In this document: one piece after another, positions 35,373 to 45,384 of the stretch
How the letters are laid out: each line of letters opens with the position of its first letter
Position numbering within the stretch: the stretch's first letter is position 1
Source of the DNA: an uncultured Acidobacteriia bacterium
Lineage (GTDB): Bacteria > Acidobacteriota > Terriglobia > Bryobacterales > Bryobacteraceae
Direction: 5' to 3'
Length of the DNA stretch: 64,000 nt
Assembly (NCBI GenBank): GCA_903875575.1
Contig: CAIQWJ010000025.1
Coordinates: 1 to 64,000, forward strand
Translations under genes and position numbers: made by a program
Notes under the pieces: generated by a model
What the model was told of the DNA's origin: nothing
What the model saw: the letters and a program-made list of their open reading frames with translations, nothing else
The model's database searches: none

Positions 35373-37310
35373 CTACGCTTCGGTTTTTGCTGCGATTTCC
35401 GCCGTGATGATCGATACGAATTCTTCCAGCGGAATTGCGCCCAGGTCGCCGCGTTTGCGATGGCGGACGGCCACCTTGCCGGCTTCGGCTTCACGGCCAC
35501 CGATGACCAGCATGTACGGAACCTTCTGCAACTGTGCTTCGCGAATCTTGAGGTTGATCTTCTCGTTGCGATCGTCCACCGTAACCCGGACGCCTGCCGC
35601 CTTCAGAGCATGGACAACGTGAGTGGCGTATTCCGACTGCTTGTCCGTAATGGGCAGCACTGCCGCCTGCACCGGAGCCAGCCAGGCAGGGAACGCGCCG
35701 GCGTAGTGTTCGACGAGAATTCCGAAGAATCGTTCCACCGAGCCAAACAGCGCACGATGCACCATCAGCGGGCGATGCTTCTTGCCATCTTCCGCCACGT
35801 ATTCAAGTTCAAAGCGCTTCGGCAGCGTGAAATCGAATTGCACGGTGGAGAGTTGCCACAGGCGGCCAATCGCATCGACCAGCTTCATGTCGATCTTCGG
35901 GCCGTAGAAGGCCGCTTCGTCAGGAATTACCGTCGCTTTGATGCCGAGGCGATCGCAGGCTTTGCGCAAAGCGCCTTCGGCGAGCGCCCAGTGTTCGGGA
36001 TCGCCATCGTACTTGCCGCTGGCACCGCCGTCCCAGGTGGAAATCTCAGCCTTGTATTCGTTGAAACCGAAAGTCTTGAGCGTGTCGATGGCGAAATCGA
36101 GGCAGTTCACAATTTCGTCTTCGATCTGTTCGGGGGTGCAGAAGATGTGGGCATCGTCCTGCGTAAAGCCGCGAACACGGAGCAGGCCGTGCATGGTGCC
36201 GGAGCGCTCATAGCGATACACGGTGCCGAGTTCGCCGAGGCGGACGGGCAGGTCGCGATAACTATGCTGGCCATCCGCGTAGATCAGGATGTGGCCCGGG
36301 CAGTTCATCGGCTTGAGCTGGTATTCGGCGTCGTCCAGCTCCATGGGAGTGAACATGTTCTCGGAATAGAAGTTGGCGTGGCCGGAGGTCTTCCACAAAT
36401 CGCGCCGCATGACGTGCGGGGTGTAGACGAGCGAGTAGCCGCGCTTCAGATAAGCGTCGCGCATCCAGTCTTCCAGTTGCTTGCGGATGATGCCGCCTTT
36501 GGGATGGAAGAAGATCAGGCCGGGGCCGGCAAGTTCCTGGATGGAGAAGAGATCGAGCTCTTTGCCGATCTTGCGATGGTCGCGCTTCTTCGCTTCTTCG
36601 AGCTTGGTGAGGTAGTCGTCGAGGTCTTTTTTGGTGAACCAGACAGTGCCGTAGATGCGCTGGAGCTGTTTGTTCTTTTCATCGCCCTTCCAGTAGGCGC
36701 CGGCGATGGACGTCAGCTTGAAAGCCTTGATCTTTGAGGTATCCGGGACGTGCGGGCCGCGGCAGAAATCGATAAAATGCGGGCCCAGGGTGTATTCGGA
36801 GAAAACATCGTCGGCGCGTTCGGTGATGAGCTCCACCTTCATGGGCTCATTCATTGCCTCGTATTTCTTGATGCCGGAGGGCTTGTCGATCAGCTTACGC
36901 TCGAAGGTGAGGGCTTTGCCCTGGAGTTCCCACATTCGCGCTTCGATCTTTTCCAGATCCTGCGGGGTGAAGGCTTCGGGGCGATCGAAATCGTAATAGA
37001 AGCCGGTGTCGATGGGGGGGCCGATGCCGAGCTTGGTTTCCGGAAAAAGCTCGAGTACGGCGGCGGCGCAGAGGTGGGCCGTGGAGTGGCGATAGACTTC
37101 GAGGGCTTCCTCGTCTTTGGGCGTGAGGATCTGGACGACGCTGTCTTCTTCGAGGGGGCGTTTCAGATCGAAGAGGCGGCCATTGACTTTGGCCACGAGG
37201 GCCGCATCGGCGAGACGGGGGCTGATGCTCTGTGCGACATCGAAGGCGCTGGTTCCCTGGGGAACCTGACGTACACTGCCATCCGGCAGGGTGACTTGTA
37301 AGCTGCTCAT
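35373..37310 (-). CDS. thrS: Threonyl-tRNA synthetase
   Basis: Class II synthetase, 645 residues from ATG 37310 (MSSLQVTLPDGSVR), the normal TGS-domain start. The editing-domain HxxxH is in RHSTAHL, and the catalytic zinc Cys in MNCPGHILIY. Upstream the same reading frame stays open into the broken TonB-dependent receptor, so a naive call would make a false 1216-residue fusion. A clear terminator follows. Confidence 0.96.
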   Translation of the reverse strand: MSSLQVTLPDGSVRQVPQGTSAFDVAQSISPRLADAALVAKVNGRLFDLKRPLEEDSVVQILTPKDEEALEVYRHSTAHLCAAAVLELFPETKLGIGPPIDTGFYYDFDRPEAFTPQDLEKIEARMWELQGKALTFERKLIDKPSGIKKYEAMNEPMKVELITERADDVFSEYTLGPHFIDFCRGPHVPDTSKIKAFKLTSIAGAYWKGDEKNKQLQRIYGTVWFTKKDLDDYLTKLEEAKKRDHRKIGKELDLFSIQELAGPGLIFFHPKGGIIRKQLEDWMRDAYLKRGYSLVYTPHVMRRDLWKTSGHANFYSENMFTPMELDDAEYQLKPMNCPGHILIYADGQHSYRDLPVRLGELGTVYRYERSGTMHGLLRVRGFTQDDAHIFCTPEQIEDEIVNCLDFAIDTLKTFGFNEYKAEISTWDGGASGKYDGDPEHWALAEGALRKACDRLGIKATVIPDEAAFYGPKIDMKLVDAIGRLWQLSTVQFDFTLPKRFELEYVAEDGKKHRPLMVHRALFGSVERFFGILVEHYAGAFPAWLAPVQAAVLPITDKQSEYATHVVHALKAAGVRVTVDDRNEKINLKIREAQLQKVPYMLVIGGREAEAGKVAVRHRKRGDLGAIPLEEFVSIITAEIAAKTEA

Positions 37311-37339
37311 AGCGGGAACCTTCAGGTTAACACCTGGAG

Positions 37340-39359
37340 TCACTGCCGCAGATGTTTGTTCAGCGCAAAAAAGAAGGTGCGGCCCGGCTTCCGGAAGCGT
37401 GTCGACCAGCGGCGTGAGGCCAGTGGGATCGGAGTAGCCGAAGTTGGACAGGTTGCGGACGCCGGCGCGGAAGTCGAGGCCGTCCGGCAGTTTGGCGGTG
37501 AATGTCGCCTCGGGCAGATAGACAGGGCCCAGGGAGGCACCGGCGAGGGTCGTGCGCCCGCTCGTGACCAGGAGGCCGCCGGATAGGGTCACATTCGGAG
37601 ACCAAAGAGGGCTGCTCACCCGCACTTTGCCCACATTCGAAGGTGAATTGGCGGGCGTCTGCCCGTCGAGATTGGCGTGTTGTTTCTGGAAACTGGCGGC
37701 CAGTTCCAGGTGACTGGTCAAATTGCCATTGAGCTCCAGCGTCGCACCGGTACCGAGGAACTGGCTGGCATTTTGAAACTGAATCAGGCCGGTGGCGGTG
37801 TAGGCGGGAACGATGACGCCCCTGTCCTGAACGTGATATCCGGTGACGGTACCTTTCCAGGAGTGGTGAATTTTCCGTTCGGCCTGGATCTGGAAGGTGT
37901 CGGCGCGTTCCGGAAGGAGGTTCGGATTACCCTTGTTCTGCATGCCGTCATTAAAGAAGAGTTCGTTGGCGTTGGGGTTACGGAAGCCGCGGCCGTAGAG
38001 GAGTTTGAGCGAGGTCTTCTTGTCGGGCTGGAAGATCACCGCAGCCCGCGGAGTGATGGAACTGCTCCGGTAGAGCGACCAATCGTAGCGCCCGCCTACC
38101 GTGAAGTTCCAGTGATCGCCGAGGCTCCACTCCTCCTGGAGGAAGCCCGCGGCGTAACGGTCCTTTTTGTTGACGTTGAGGCCGGCCACGTAGACTGGCC
38201 GCACGTCTTCGGTGCTTTGCAGAGCGCGGAAGTCGAATTTGACTTCGATCCCCGCAGTCAGGTGTCCCTTGAAATCTCCAAAGGAGAGCCACACGAAGCG
38301 GTAGCTCAGCTGGCTGCCAGCCCAATCGCCCGCATCGAATTCGTGATTCACGTCAATCCCGCCGTTGGCCGTACCGGTGCCATCGTCCACCAGTGGGTAG
38401 TGATAAATACCGTGGTAGTCGTACTGATCGAAGTACGCTTTCCAATGGAGAGAGCCGCCAGCGCGGGTTTCGCGGGTGTACTGGAGTTCCACGAAGGCGC
38501 GCTGGTCAGTGGCTCGCGTACCGCGATCATTAAAGACACTGTCGCCCCAGGAAATGGGCTGGATCTTCTCGCGGGAGCCGGCCAGGGACAGAATCTCCCA
38601 GTTTCCGGCCTTGAGATCGGCGAAGAGGCGATAGCCACGGGAGCTATCCATGTTCACGGCGATCCCGTTGTTTGTGGCGGGGGCATCAAAGGCCGAAATG
38701 TACATCCTGCTCATGCCGCTGGTGTTGAAGACGGTGCCGGACAGCAGCAGGGAAGCGCCGCCCCAACGGGCTGCGTGCGTGAGGGTGAGCTTCTTTTCGC
38801 CCAGAGTATCGCCTTCCGTGAGCACCGAGGTGCCGCTTTCGCGCGCGGGATCTTTGGTGATCACGTTGATGGTCGCGAGAATGCCGTTGCTGCCATAAAG
38901 AGAAGAGGAGGGGCCGCGAACGATTTCGATGCGCGAAACCAGGCTCATGTCCAGTACAAAGTCATCGGCGAAATAGGCGGCGGAGCCAAACACATTGTCA
39001 TTCATCGTATGGCCGTTGATCATAACGAGAATGCGCGTGGTCCAGTCGCCCGGAACGGAAAAGCCCGCAACCCCGACTGAGCCTTACATATGGTCGGAAG
39101 AAAGATAGAATCCGGGGACATGGTTGAGCGCCTCGGCCAGCGTGCGATAGCCGGCCTTGCGAATCTCATCGGACGTGATCACTGTGACAATGCCGGGTGC
39201 CTTAACCACGCTTTCGCTATGGAGTGAGGCCGTCTGTACCTGCATCTTCGACAGATCTTCCAGCGACAGCGTGGCCAGATCCGGAGTCTGGGCGGTAGCC
39301 GTCGAGGCGAGACAGGTGACTAGAAGGCCGAAAGTTGTTCTGGTGATAGCTGGGCGCAT
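37340..39359 (-). pseudogene. TonB-dependent receptor, disrupted by a stop codon and a frameshift
   Basis: An outer-membrane receptor of ~670 residues once corrected. The N-terminal part (39359-39084) has a signal peptide and plug domain (LSLEDLSKMQVQTAS, VITSDEIRKAGYRTLAEAL) and ends at YLSSDHM then TAA. The same frame continues with GSVGVAGFSVPGDWTTRILVMINGH, so TAA replaces a Tyr codon. The barrel follows in frame to near 37384, where one extra C (GGGCCGC for GGGCGC) throws off the end. The true C-terminus GRTFFFALNKHLRQ* is in another frame, ending at 37340. The ligand is unknown. Two independent lesions suggest real decay. Confidence 0.85.
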
Positions 39360-39417
39360 GGTTCTGCTGTCTCAGATGCCTTATCGGCACCGGAGCGGCA
39401 GGCTTGAGGCGTAGTGG

Positions 39418-39942
39418 TCAGGATTGTAGGAGCGGGGTAAACGCTCCGAACGCGCCGTGGGCGTACAGCAGAGGCTCGGCAATCGAGGCGCGGGAGCGGA
39501 CAGACTGAATCTCACCAAAAAGAATGCCGTGGGTGGCGACTTCTTCGAGTCGCGTCAGGCGGCAATCGAACGTGGCAAGGGCGCTTTCGAGAACCGGCGC
39601 GCCGGTGGCGAGCGAGGTCCAGACGCCAGTATTGAAGCGGGCCTCGCCCTGAATGGTTCCGGCGAAGCGTTCGGCAAGTTCGCGGTCCTCCACGCCGAGA
39701 ACATTGACGGCGAAGCGCCCGGATTCGCGAATGGCGGCGAATGGGGCGATTTGGCGATTCACGCAGCAGAGCAGGGTGGGGGGATCGGCGGAGACGGAGC
39801 AGACGGCTGTGGCGGTAAGCCCCTGGCGGGCGCCATCGGGCCCGGCGGTGGTGATCAGGCAAACGTGCGCGGCCAGATGCCTCATTCCGGATTTGAACGA
39901 CTCGGCATCTGCTACTCCCGATACTCCAGTGGTGTGGGCCAA
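39418..39942 (-). CDS. Flavin reductase-like FMN-binding protein
   Basis: A split-barrel flavoprotein: HVCLITTAGPDG, GLTATAVCSVSADPPTLLCCVNR, FAVNVLGVEDRELAERFAG and a C-terminal LLYAHGAFGAF are the HpaC-like pattern. Such enzymes supply reduced flavin to monooxygenases, but no partner is near. The start is uncertain: TTG 39942 gives family-like spacing before the SFKSGMRHL motif; ATG 39885 would be short and ATG 40029 overlaps the next gene. Confidence 0.82.
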   Translation of the reverse strand: MAHTTGVSGVADAESFKSGMRHLAAHVCLITTAGPDGARQGLTATAVCSVSADPPTLLCCVNRQIAPFAAIRESGRFAVNVLGVEDRELAERFAGTIQGEARFNTGVWTSLATGAPVLESALATFDCRLTRLEEVATHGILFGEIQSVRSRASIAEPLLYAHGAFGAFTPLLQS

Positions 39943-39979
39943 AAGAGAGCTTATCGCATGACCTGCCGCGTGGCCGGTT

Positions 39980-40435
39980 TCAGCCGCGGCGCGCACAGAG
40001 GGCGACGGGGATACCCACGAAGACGACATGGACCAGCACGCTGAGCACGATCCAGAGCGGGTCTTTCGAAGGAGGCGCGGCGGCGGAGAGCGGCAGGACC
40101 ACGTAATTCATGAACGTATACAGTAAAAGCCCCGCCATCGCGCCGAAAACCCATGGCCGGTCACGCATCTGCTCCCACTGGCGCGCCGCGACGACGTAAA
40201 CCACGGCAAAGCTCAAAGCGATCAAAAAATGCAGTCCAAGGCCCAGGGCCGCGGTTTCAATACCACCCTTGAAGCTCGCAGGTCCGAGCAGGCCCGCGGC
40301 CACGGACTGAAAGATCCGGACTGGTGCTACCTTTGCCTTCAGATACCAGAACACGCACGCGTAAGCGATGTCGAGAGTTCCGGCGATGAGACCGCCTCTG
40401 AGGATCACACTGACGGCATGGGGCCTGGATGTCAT
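39980..40435 (-). CDS. Four-helix membrane protein of unknown function
   Basis: 151 residues with about four membrane helices (GGLIAGTLDIAYACVFW, GLGLHFLIALSFAVVYVV, VFGAMAGLLLYTFMNYVVLPL, IVLSVLVHVVFVGIPVAL). I recognise it only as similar to small uncharacterised membrane proteins common in this phylum. It is divergent from the ABC operon at 40519. Confidence 0.7.
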   Translation of the reverse strand: MTSRPHAVSVILRGGLIAGTLDIAYACVFWYLKAKVAPVRIFQSVAAGLLGPASFKGGIETAALGLGLHFLIALSFAVVYVVAARQWEQMRDRPWVFGAMAGLLLYTFMNYVVLPLSAAAPPSKDPLWIVLSVLVHVVFVGIPVALCARRG

Positions 40436-40518
40436 TGTGGTGTGTTTTCCATAATAGCCAAAGCCGCGCGATTTTTGTCGCCATGTGCTCGCACCCGATG
40501 CTACACTGCGGAACATCC

Positions 40519-41454
40519 ATGCTTGAGGTCAAAGATCTCCGAAAGAGCTACGGTAGCCACGTCGCGGTTGACGGCGTGAGCTTCCGGATCGCGCGCGGGG
40601 AAACTCTCGGGCTACTCGGTCCGAACGGGGCGGGAAAGACGACCACGGTCTCCACGATCTCCGGTCTGCTGCGCGCCGATTCGGGCGAAGTGCTCATTGA
40701 TGGCCGCGCCCTCGGTGGCGATACCGATCCGATCAAACGGAAGATTGGGCTGGTGCCGCAGGATCTGGCCTTATTCGACGAACTGACGGCCATCGACAAC
40801 CTGGATTTTTTCGCAGCCTTATATGAACTGGACGGCGCGAAGCTAAAAAGCGTGGCTGCCGAGGCGCTGGAGCTGGTGGGGCTGGCTGAGCGGGCGAAGG
40901 ACAAGGTGAAGAGTTTCAGCGGCGGCATGAAGAGGCGGCTGAATCTGGCGGCCGCGTTGTTGCACGATCCGGACATTCTGCTGCTGGACGAGCCGACCGT
41001 AGGAGTGGACCCGCAGAGCCGGAACGCAATCTTTGACAATCTCGAGACCCTGAAGGCGCGCGGCAAGACCCTGCTTTACACGACCCATTACATGGAAGAA
41101 GCCGAGCGGCTTTGCGATCGCCTGGTGGTGATCGATCACGGTAAGGTGATTGCGGACGACACGCTGCACGGTCTGTACGGGTTGCTGCCGGTGACCAATG
41201 TTCTGTCTCTCGAGCTGGAGAATTCGGACTTTGGGGCGGCGATGGCGGATTTTCAGGCACTGGCGGGGGTGAAGTCGGCGGAACTGACCGGCAATGTATT
41301 AAAGGTGGGCGTTCATCATCTTTCCAGCGACGCACCCGCCATTCTGGGATGGCTGGCGGCGCGCGGCCACCTTTACAGCCACGTGGTGAGCGAGCGGCCC
41401 GATTTGGAAACGGTATTTCTCTCGCTCACGGGAAGGAGCCTGCGCGACTCATGA
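40519..41454 (+). CDS. ABC transporter ATP-binding protein
   Basis: 311 residues: Walker A GPNGAGKTT, signature SFSGGMKRRL, Walker B LLLDEPTVGVDP and switch His in TTHYMEE. The C-terminal extension is typical of ABC-2 drug or polysaccharide exporters. Its stop overlaps the permease ATG (ATGA). It forms a second export system, unrelated to the one at 33-35 kb. Confidence 0.93.
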   Translation: MLEVKDLRKSYGSHVAVDGVSFRIARGETLGLLGPNGAGKTTTVSTISGLLRADSGEVLIDGRALGGDTDPIKRKIGLVPQDLALFDELTAIDNLDFFAALYELDGAKLKSVAAEALELVGLAERAKDKVKSFSGGMKRRLNLAAALLHDPDILLLDEPTVGVDPQSRNAIFDNLETLKARGKTLLYTTHYMEEAERLCDRLVVIDHGKVIADDTLHGLYGLLPVTNVLSLELENSDFGAAMADFQALAGVKSAELTGNVLKVGVHHLSSDAPAILGWLAARGHLYSHVVSERPDLETVFLSLTGRSLRDS

Positions 41455-42764
41455 TGATTCCTTTGAAGGCTCTTGTAATGAAGGATTTGCGGATATTTTT
41501 CGCGGACCAGCGGGCGGTGATCATGAGTTTTGTGGCGCCGATCGTGATTGGCGCGTTCTTCGGGTACATCTTTGGAGGCAACGGCGGGACGACGGATGCC
41601 AGCAGGATTTCCGTGCTGCTGGTGGATCAGGACGCGAGCGCGATTTCCGCCGCGCTGTTTACGGATTTGGCCGGGAGCCCGTCGCTGGACGTGAAGAAGG
41701 CTTCCGCCGATGCCGCCCGGGAGGCGGTTCGCAAGGGGACGGCGAGTGTGGCGGTGGAGGTGCCGAAGGATTTCGGGGCGGACGCCGGGCGCGCGTTCTT
41801 CCGTCCGGGCACGAAGCCGGAGATTGCGGTTCTGTACGACCCCTCGCATAGCGCCGAACAGATGATGGTGCAGGGAATTCTGACTGGCTCCGTGATGCGT
41901 GTGGTGAGCCGCGAGATGTTCAGCGGGGCCACGGGCCAGAGTGTGGTGAAGGATTCGCTCGCACAAATTGAACAGTCACAGGGGCTGGCGGCGGCAGACA
42001 AACAGACTTTGCGTGGCCTGCTGCAGAGCGTGGAGCAATGGAATGAACGGGCGCAGGCATCGGGCGCGAGCGGCGCCAGCGGTGGGGCGGGGTTATCGGG
42101 CGGTTTGACGGTGCCGTTTGAAATCCATCAGGAGGCGGTTACATCGCGCACGGGGGTGGCCTACAACGGGTACGCGCACTCGTTTGGCGGGATGAGCGTG
42201 CAGTTCATTCTGTTCATGGGGATTGACGCGGGGATCGGAATGTTGTTGCAAAGACAGCGTGGTTTGTGGAAACGACTGCGCGCGGCACCGCTTTCGCGCG
42301 GATTACTGCTGGGCAGCCGGGCGATCAGCGCGGCCGTGATCTCGATGTTGATCCTGCTGGTGGTGTTCGGAGCTGCGAGGGTGATTTTCGGGGTGCGTAT
42401 CCAGGGCAGCATGGCTGGGTTCTTGGGCGTGTGCGTGGCGTTCTCGCTGATGACGGCGGCATTCGGGTTGCTGGTGGCGGCAATGGGGAAGACGCCGGAA
42501 GCGACGCGGGGCCTGGCTACGTTCGCCACTTTGATCCTGGTGATGCTGGGTGGGGCCTGGGTGCCGTCGTTTGTTTTTCCGAAGTGGCTCCAGACGGTGA
42601 CGATGTTTGTACCGACGCGGTGGGCGATGGATGGCCTGGATGCGATGACCTGGCGCGGGCTGGGTTTCGCCGATGCGGTCTGGCCGATTGCGGCGCTGCT
42701 GGGGAGCGCGGTGGTTTTCGGCGGGTTGGCGGTGAGCCGGTTCCGATGGGACGCGGAGGGGTAG
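41451..42764 (+). CDS. ABC-2 type permease
   Basis: 437 residues: one N-terminal helix, a large external domain, then five helices, the YhgE/CcmB-like ABC-2 layout with the pattern MKDLRIFFADQRAVIMSFVAPIVIG. A Gly/Ser/Ala linker (ASGASGASGGAG) sits at residues ~205-220 before the second half. The start ATG 41451 is set by the 4-nt overlap with the ATPase gene. Confidence 0.92.
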   Translation: MMIPLKALVMKDLRIFFADQRAVIMSFVAPIVIGAFFGYIFGGNGGTTDASRISVLLVDQDASAISAALFTDLAGSPSLDVKKASADAAREAVRKGTASVAVEVPKDFGADAGRAFFRPGTKPEIAVLYDPSHSAEQMMVQGILTGSVMRVVSREMFSGATGQSVVKDSLAQIEQSQGLAAADKQTLRGLLQSVEQWNERAQASGASGASGGAGLSGGLTVPFEIHQEAVTSRTGVAYNGYAHSFGGMSVQFILFMGIDAGIGMLLQRQRGLWKRLRAAPLSRGLLLGSRAISAAVISMLILLVVFGAARVIFGVRIQGSMAGFLGVCVAFSLMTAAFGLLVAAMGKTPEATRGLATFATLILVMLGGAWVPSFVFPKWLQTVTMFVPTRWAMDGLDAMTWRGLGFADAVWPIAALLGSAVVFGGLAVSRFRWDAEG

Positions 42765-42775
42765 GGGAAAAAGAA

Positions 42776-42802
42776 AATGCCCCGGTGAACCGGGGCATTA
42801 TT
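42776..42802. terminator. Bidirectional terminator between ABC operon and rpoD
   Basis: AATGCCCCGG-TGAA-CCGGGGCATT is a perfect hairpin between two converging genes. On the minus strand it is followed by TTTTCTTTTT, so it best serves rpoD; the plus-strand side has a weaker T content. Confidence 0.8.
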
Positions 42803-42840
42803 CGTTACTTACGGATCTCGGCGGGTATTGCCCCCCTCGA

Positions 42841-44364
42841 CTACCGCGCGGCTAACAGAGCCCGCAGACGGCGGGCGCGTTCCGGAGCGCGCAACTGACG
42901 CAGCGCCTTCGCTTCAATCTGGCGGATACGTTCGCGCGTCACGTCGAACTCCTGGCCGATTTCTTCGAGCGTATGTTCGCGTTCGCAGCCGATGCCGAAG
43001 CGCAGCCGAATCACCTTCTCCTCTTTCGGGGAGAGAGTCTTCAGGATGCCGGCGGTTTCGTCGCGGACGTTGGTTTCGATGACGGCATCGACAGGGGAGC
43101 CAACCCAACGATCCTCAATCAGATCGCCCAGGGCAGATTCGCCATCGCGACCGACCGGGGTTTCGAGCGAGACAGGATCGCGGGAAATGGTCTTGAGCTT
43201 CTGGACCTTTTCCACCGGGATGTCCATGCGGCGGCTGATTTCGTCGTTGGTGGGCGTACGGCCCATTTCCTTTTCCAGTTCACGGGAGGCACGAAGGAAC
43301 TTATTCATGCTCTCGTTCATGTGAACGGGAATGCGGATGGTGCGCGACTGGTCGGCAATGGCGCGGGTGATGGCCTGACGGATCCACCACGTGGCGTAGG
43401 TTGAGAACTTGTAGCCGCGGCGGTATTCGAACTTGTCTGCCGCGCGCATCAGGCCGATGTTGCCTTCCTGGATCAGATCCAGAAGGTGCAGGCCGCGGTT
43501 GACGTACTTCTTGGCGACGGAAACGACGAGGCGGAGGTTGGCTTCCACCAGATCTTTCTTGGCGCGTTCAGCTTCCTGCTCGCCGTGCCGGATGACGGTC
43601 ACGGTGTGCTTGAGTTCTTCAAGCGAGGCACCGGCTGTCACTTCCCGCTTGCGGATTTCGCGCTTCAGTTCGCGGATACGCGGCTGCTGGGCTGCGCTGC
43701 TGCGCGCTTCCAGCTTCTTCATTTCGCGATCCAACTGGTTGATTTCTTCCACCGCGCGTTCAATTTCGCGGGTGAGGTCGCGCCAGCGGGTAGAGATCCA
43801 CGGCACCTTGCGAATCGACATGGAAGTGTCGATGTAAGCGCGCATCATCTTCATGCGCAGCTTCTTGCGGGCCTTCTTGTTGGCGGCGGGAGCTTCTTCC
43901 AGCTTTTCAACAAGTTGCGCGTGTTTGCGGTGGTAGGTCTGGATGGAGCCAAAGACCTCGCGGATGTCCGCGCGGCGCTTCAGATCGGCAGGGGAACCTT
44001 CTTCGATTTCCACGCCACCGACGTCGACCAGGTTTTCCAGTTCCTCGGGATTCTTCTTGAGGTTCTCGGCGACTTCGACTACAGCGAGCTGGACGAGCGC
44101 GGAACGGCTGATCGCCTTCTGCATGCGCAGCTTGCCGCGTTCCATGCGGCGGGCGAGTTCGACCTCACCCTCGCGGGTGAGCAGGGGGACCGCGCCCATT
44201 TCGCGCAGATAGACGCGAACGGGGTCATCGGTATAGATCGATTCTTCAACCTGTTGCTGCGGCTGGAGGAAATCGGCTTCGGCTTCAGGGTCAAAAAACT
44301 TAGCTTCTTCGTCGAAGTTAATCGCAATCGGAGCTATCGGAAGAAACTGATCATCATATTCCAT
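42841..44364 (-). CDS. rpoD: Primary sigma factor RpoD
   Basis: 507 residues. Region 1.2 ([30 protein letters not shown]), a long non-conserved region, region 2 ([48 protein letters not shown]), region 3 and region 4 ([25 protein letters not shown]) are complete. Region 1.1 is nearly absent: only ~45 acidic residues precede region 1.2. The start has an exceptionally strong ribosome site (AGGAGGTGA at 44379-44371, 6 nt before ATG). Confidence 0.95.
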   Translation of the reverse strand: MEYDDQFLPIAPIAINFDEEAKFFDPEAEADFLQPQQQVEESIYTDDPVRVYLREMGAVPLLTREGEVELARRMERGKLRMQKAISRSALVQLAVVEVAENLKKNPEELENLVDVGGVEIEEGSPADLKRRADIREVFGSIQTYHRKHAQLVEKLEEAPAANKKARKKLRMKMMRAYIDTSMSIRKVPWISTRWRDLTREIERAVEEINQLDREMKKLEARSSAAQQPRIRELKREIRKREVTAGASLEELKHTVTVIRHGEQEAERAKKDLVEANLRLVVSVAKKYVNRGLHLLDLIQEGNIGLMRAADKFEYRRGYKFSTYATWWIRQAITRAIADQSRTIRIPVHMNESMNKFLRASRELEKEMGRTPTNDEISRRMDIPVEKVQKLKTISRDPVSLETPVGRDGESALGDLIEDRWVGSPVDAVIETNVRDETAGILKTLSPKEEKVIRLRFGIGCEREHTLEEIGQEFDVTRERIRQIEAKALRQLRAPERARRLRALLAAR

Positions 44365-44706
44365 CGAAAATCACCTCCTGCGCGGGAGATCCGGCAAGAA
44401 CTACAGGGTTACCAATCATGTCTTTTCGTTTGTTATTTTTATGAGTGCTGAACTGCCGGGAATCGGGTCAAGCCAAACACGCAAACAGGGAGCTTCTGGC
44501 CAAGATCGGCAACAGAAAACTCCCGATTTTATATGTTAACATGGATACCCCGCATTCGTTCCTCTTCATTTCAGGTGCGCTGCATCCGGTTCCCATACAT
44601 TTCAAAAGCTTTGGATCAGATCGTCAATCCGGGGAGCCTACATTATGGTTAGATGCCCGGAGGCCGTAAAGGTTACAGCGGGGTTCCGGCGGACGTGGGG
44701 TCTAGT
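44365..44706. other. Intergenic region, rpoD leader and nrdR 3' side
   Basis: No gene seen. It must carry the rpoD promoter and leader on the minus strand. The rpoD Shine-Dalgarno AGGAGGTGA lies at 44371-44379. AT-rich stretches at 44415-44450 and 44525-44545 (with TATGTTAACATG) are candidate promoter elements, but I could not pair a convincing -35 and -10. No hairpin-plus-T terminator for nrdR was found. Confidence 0.5.
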
Positions 44707-45165
44707 CTAGCGTATTGGTTTGGCCAGACGTTCCAGTTCGGCCATGAAGGCTTGTTCGTCCTGGAAGTCGCGATAGACGGAGGCGAAGCGGACGTAGGCG
44801 ATCTTGTCGAGGGCTTTGAGTGCGTTCATGAGGAACTCGCCGACCTCGGCGGTGGTGATCTCGCGGTCGGGCGATTCGGTGACCAGGACTTCCACCTGTT
44901 TGACCATGTCGGAAAGGCGAACCATGCTGATGGGGCGCTTGCCGCAAGCCTGCATGAGGCTTTTCAGTACTTTAGAAGGGTCAAACTTCTCACGGCGGCC
45001 ATCCTTCTTAATGACCATGTAAGGGACTTCGTCGATGCGCTCGTAAGTGGTGAAGCGTTTTTCGCAGGCGGTACACTGGCGGCGGCGGCGGATGGAATCG
45101 CCTTCGCGGCTCTCGCGGGAATCGATGACGCGGTCCTCAATATTGCCGCAGAAGGGACAGGTCAT
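44707..45165 (-). CDS. nrdR: Transcriptional repressor NrdR
   Basis: 152 residues: an N-terminal zinc ribbon (CPFCGN and CTACEKRF) followed by the ATP-cone (VIKKDGRREKFDPSKVLKSL). NrdR senses dATP/ATP and represses ribonucleotide reductase genes. It begins MTCPFCGNIEDRVIDSRES, the invariant start. No NrdR box was identified here; nrd genes lie elsewhere. Confidence 0.95.
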   Translation of the reverse strand: MTCPFCGNIEDRVIDSRESREGDSIRRRRQCTACEKRFTTYERIDEVPYMVIKKDGRREKFDPSKVLKSLMQACGKRPISMVRLSDMVKQVEVLVTESPDREITTAEVGEFLMNALKALDKIAYVRFASVYRDFQDEQAFMAELERLAKPIR

Positions 45166-45298
45166 TGGTGGCTGCCTCCCGTGGGGTTTGCCGTGTGGCT
45201 GGCCGGACTCCTCATAAGTTGATCAAAATAATAGAATAACAGGTCGCCAAGCGCAAATGGCGCCAAAACGGCGAGACTGGTGGACATTCCCGAAAAAA

Positions 45299-45325
45299 TG
45301 AACCTATCATGGGAGAGCCTCGTTT
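45299..45325 (+). promoter_or_regulatory. ECF-type promoter before the sigma factor gene
   Basis: TGAACC at 45299-45304 is followed by 16 nt and CGTTT at 45321. AAC(C/T)-N16-CGT is the common ECF sigma recognition pattern. It lies 60 bp before the sigma start codon, suggesting self-activation of the operon. Based on two short motifs, so tentative. Confidence 0.45.
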
Positions 45326-45384
45326 GTTCATTGTGAAGACACCGGCGGTACGGGTGTCTGGAGCCCTTGAAGGAGGCTGGCAGC

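Noticed and set aside
34296-36737. 813-codon plus-strand frame over the ABC ATPase and thrS
   Set aside because: Antisense of two well-supported genes; composition is repetitive and no motif is present.
35373-39023. 1216-residue TonB receptor-threonyl-tRNA synthetase fusion protein
   Set aside because: ThrS has its own normal ATG at 37310, and the join exists only because a one-base insertion removed the receptor stop.
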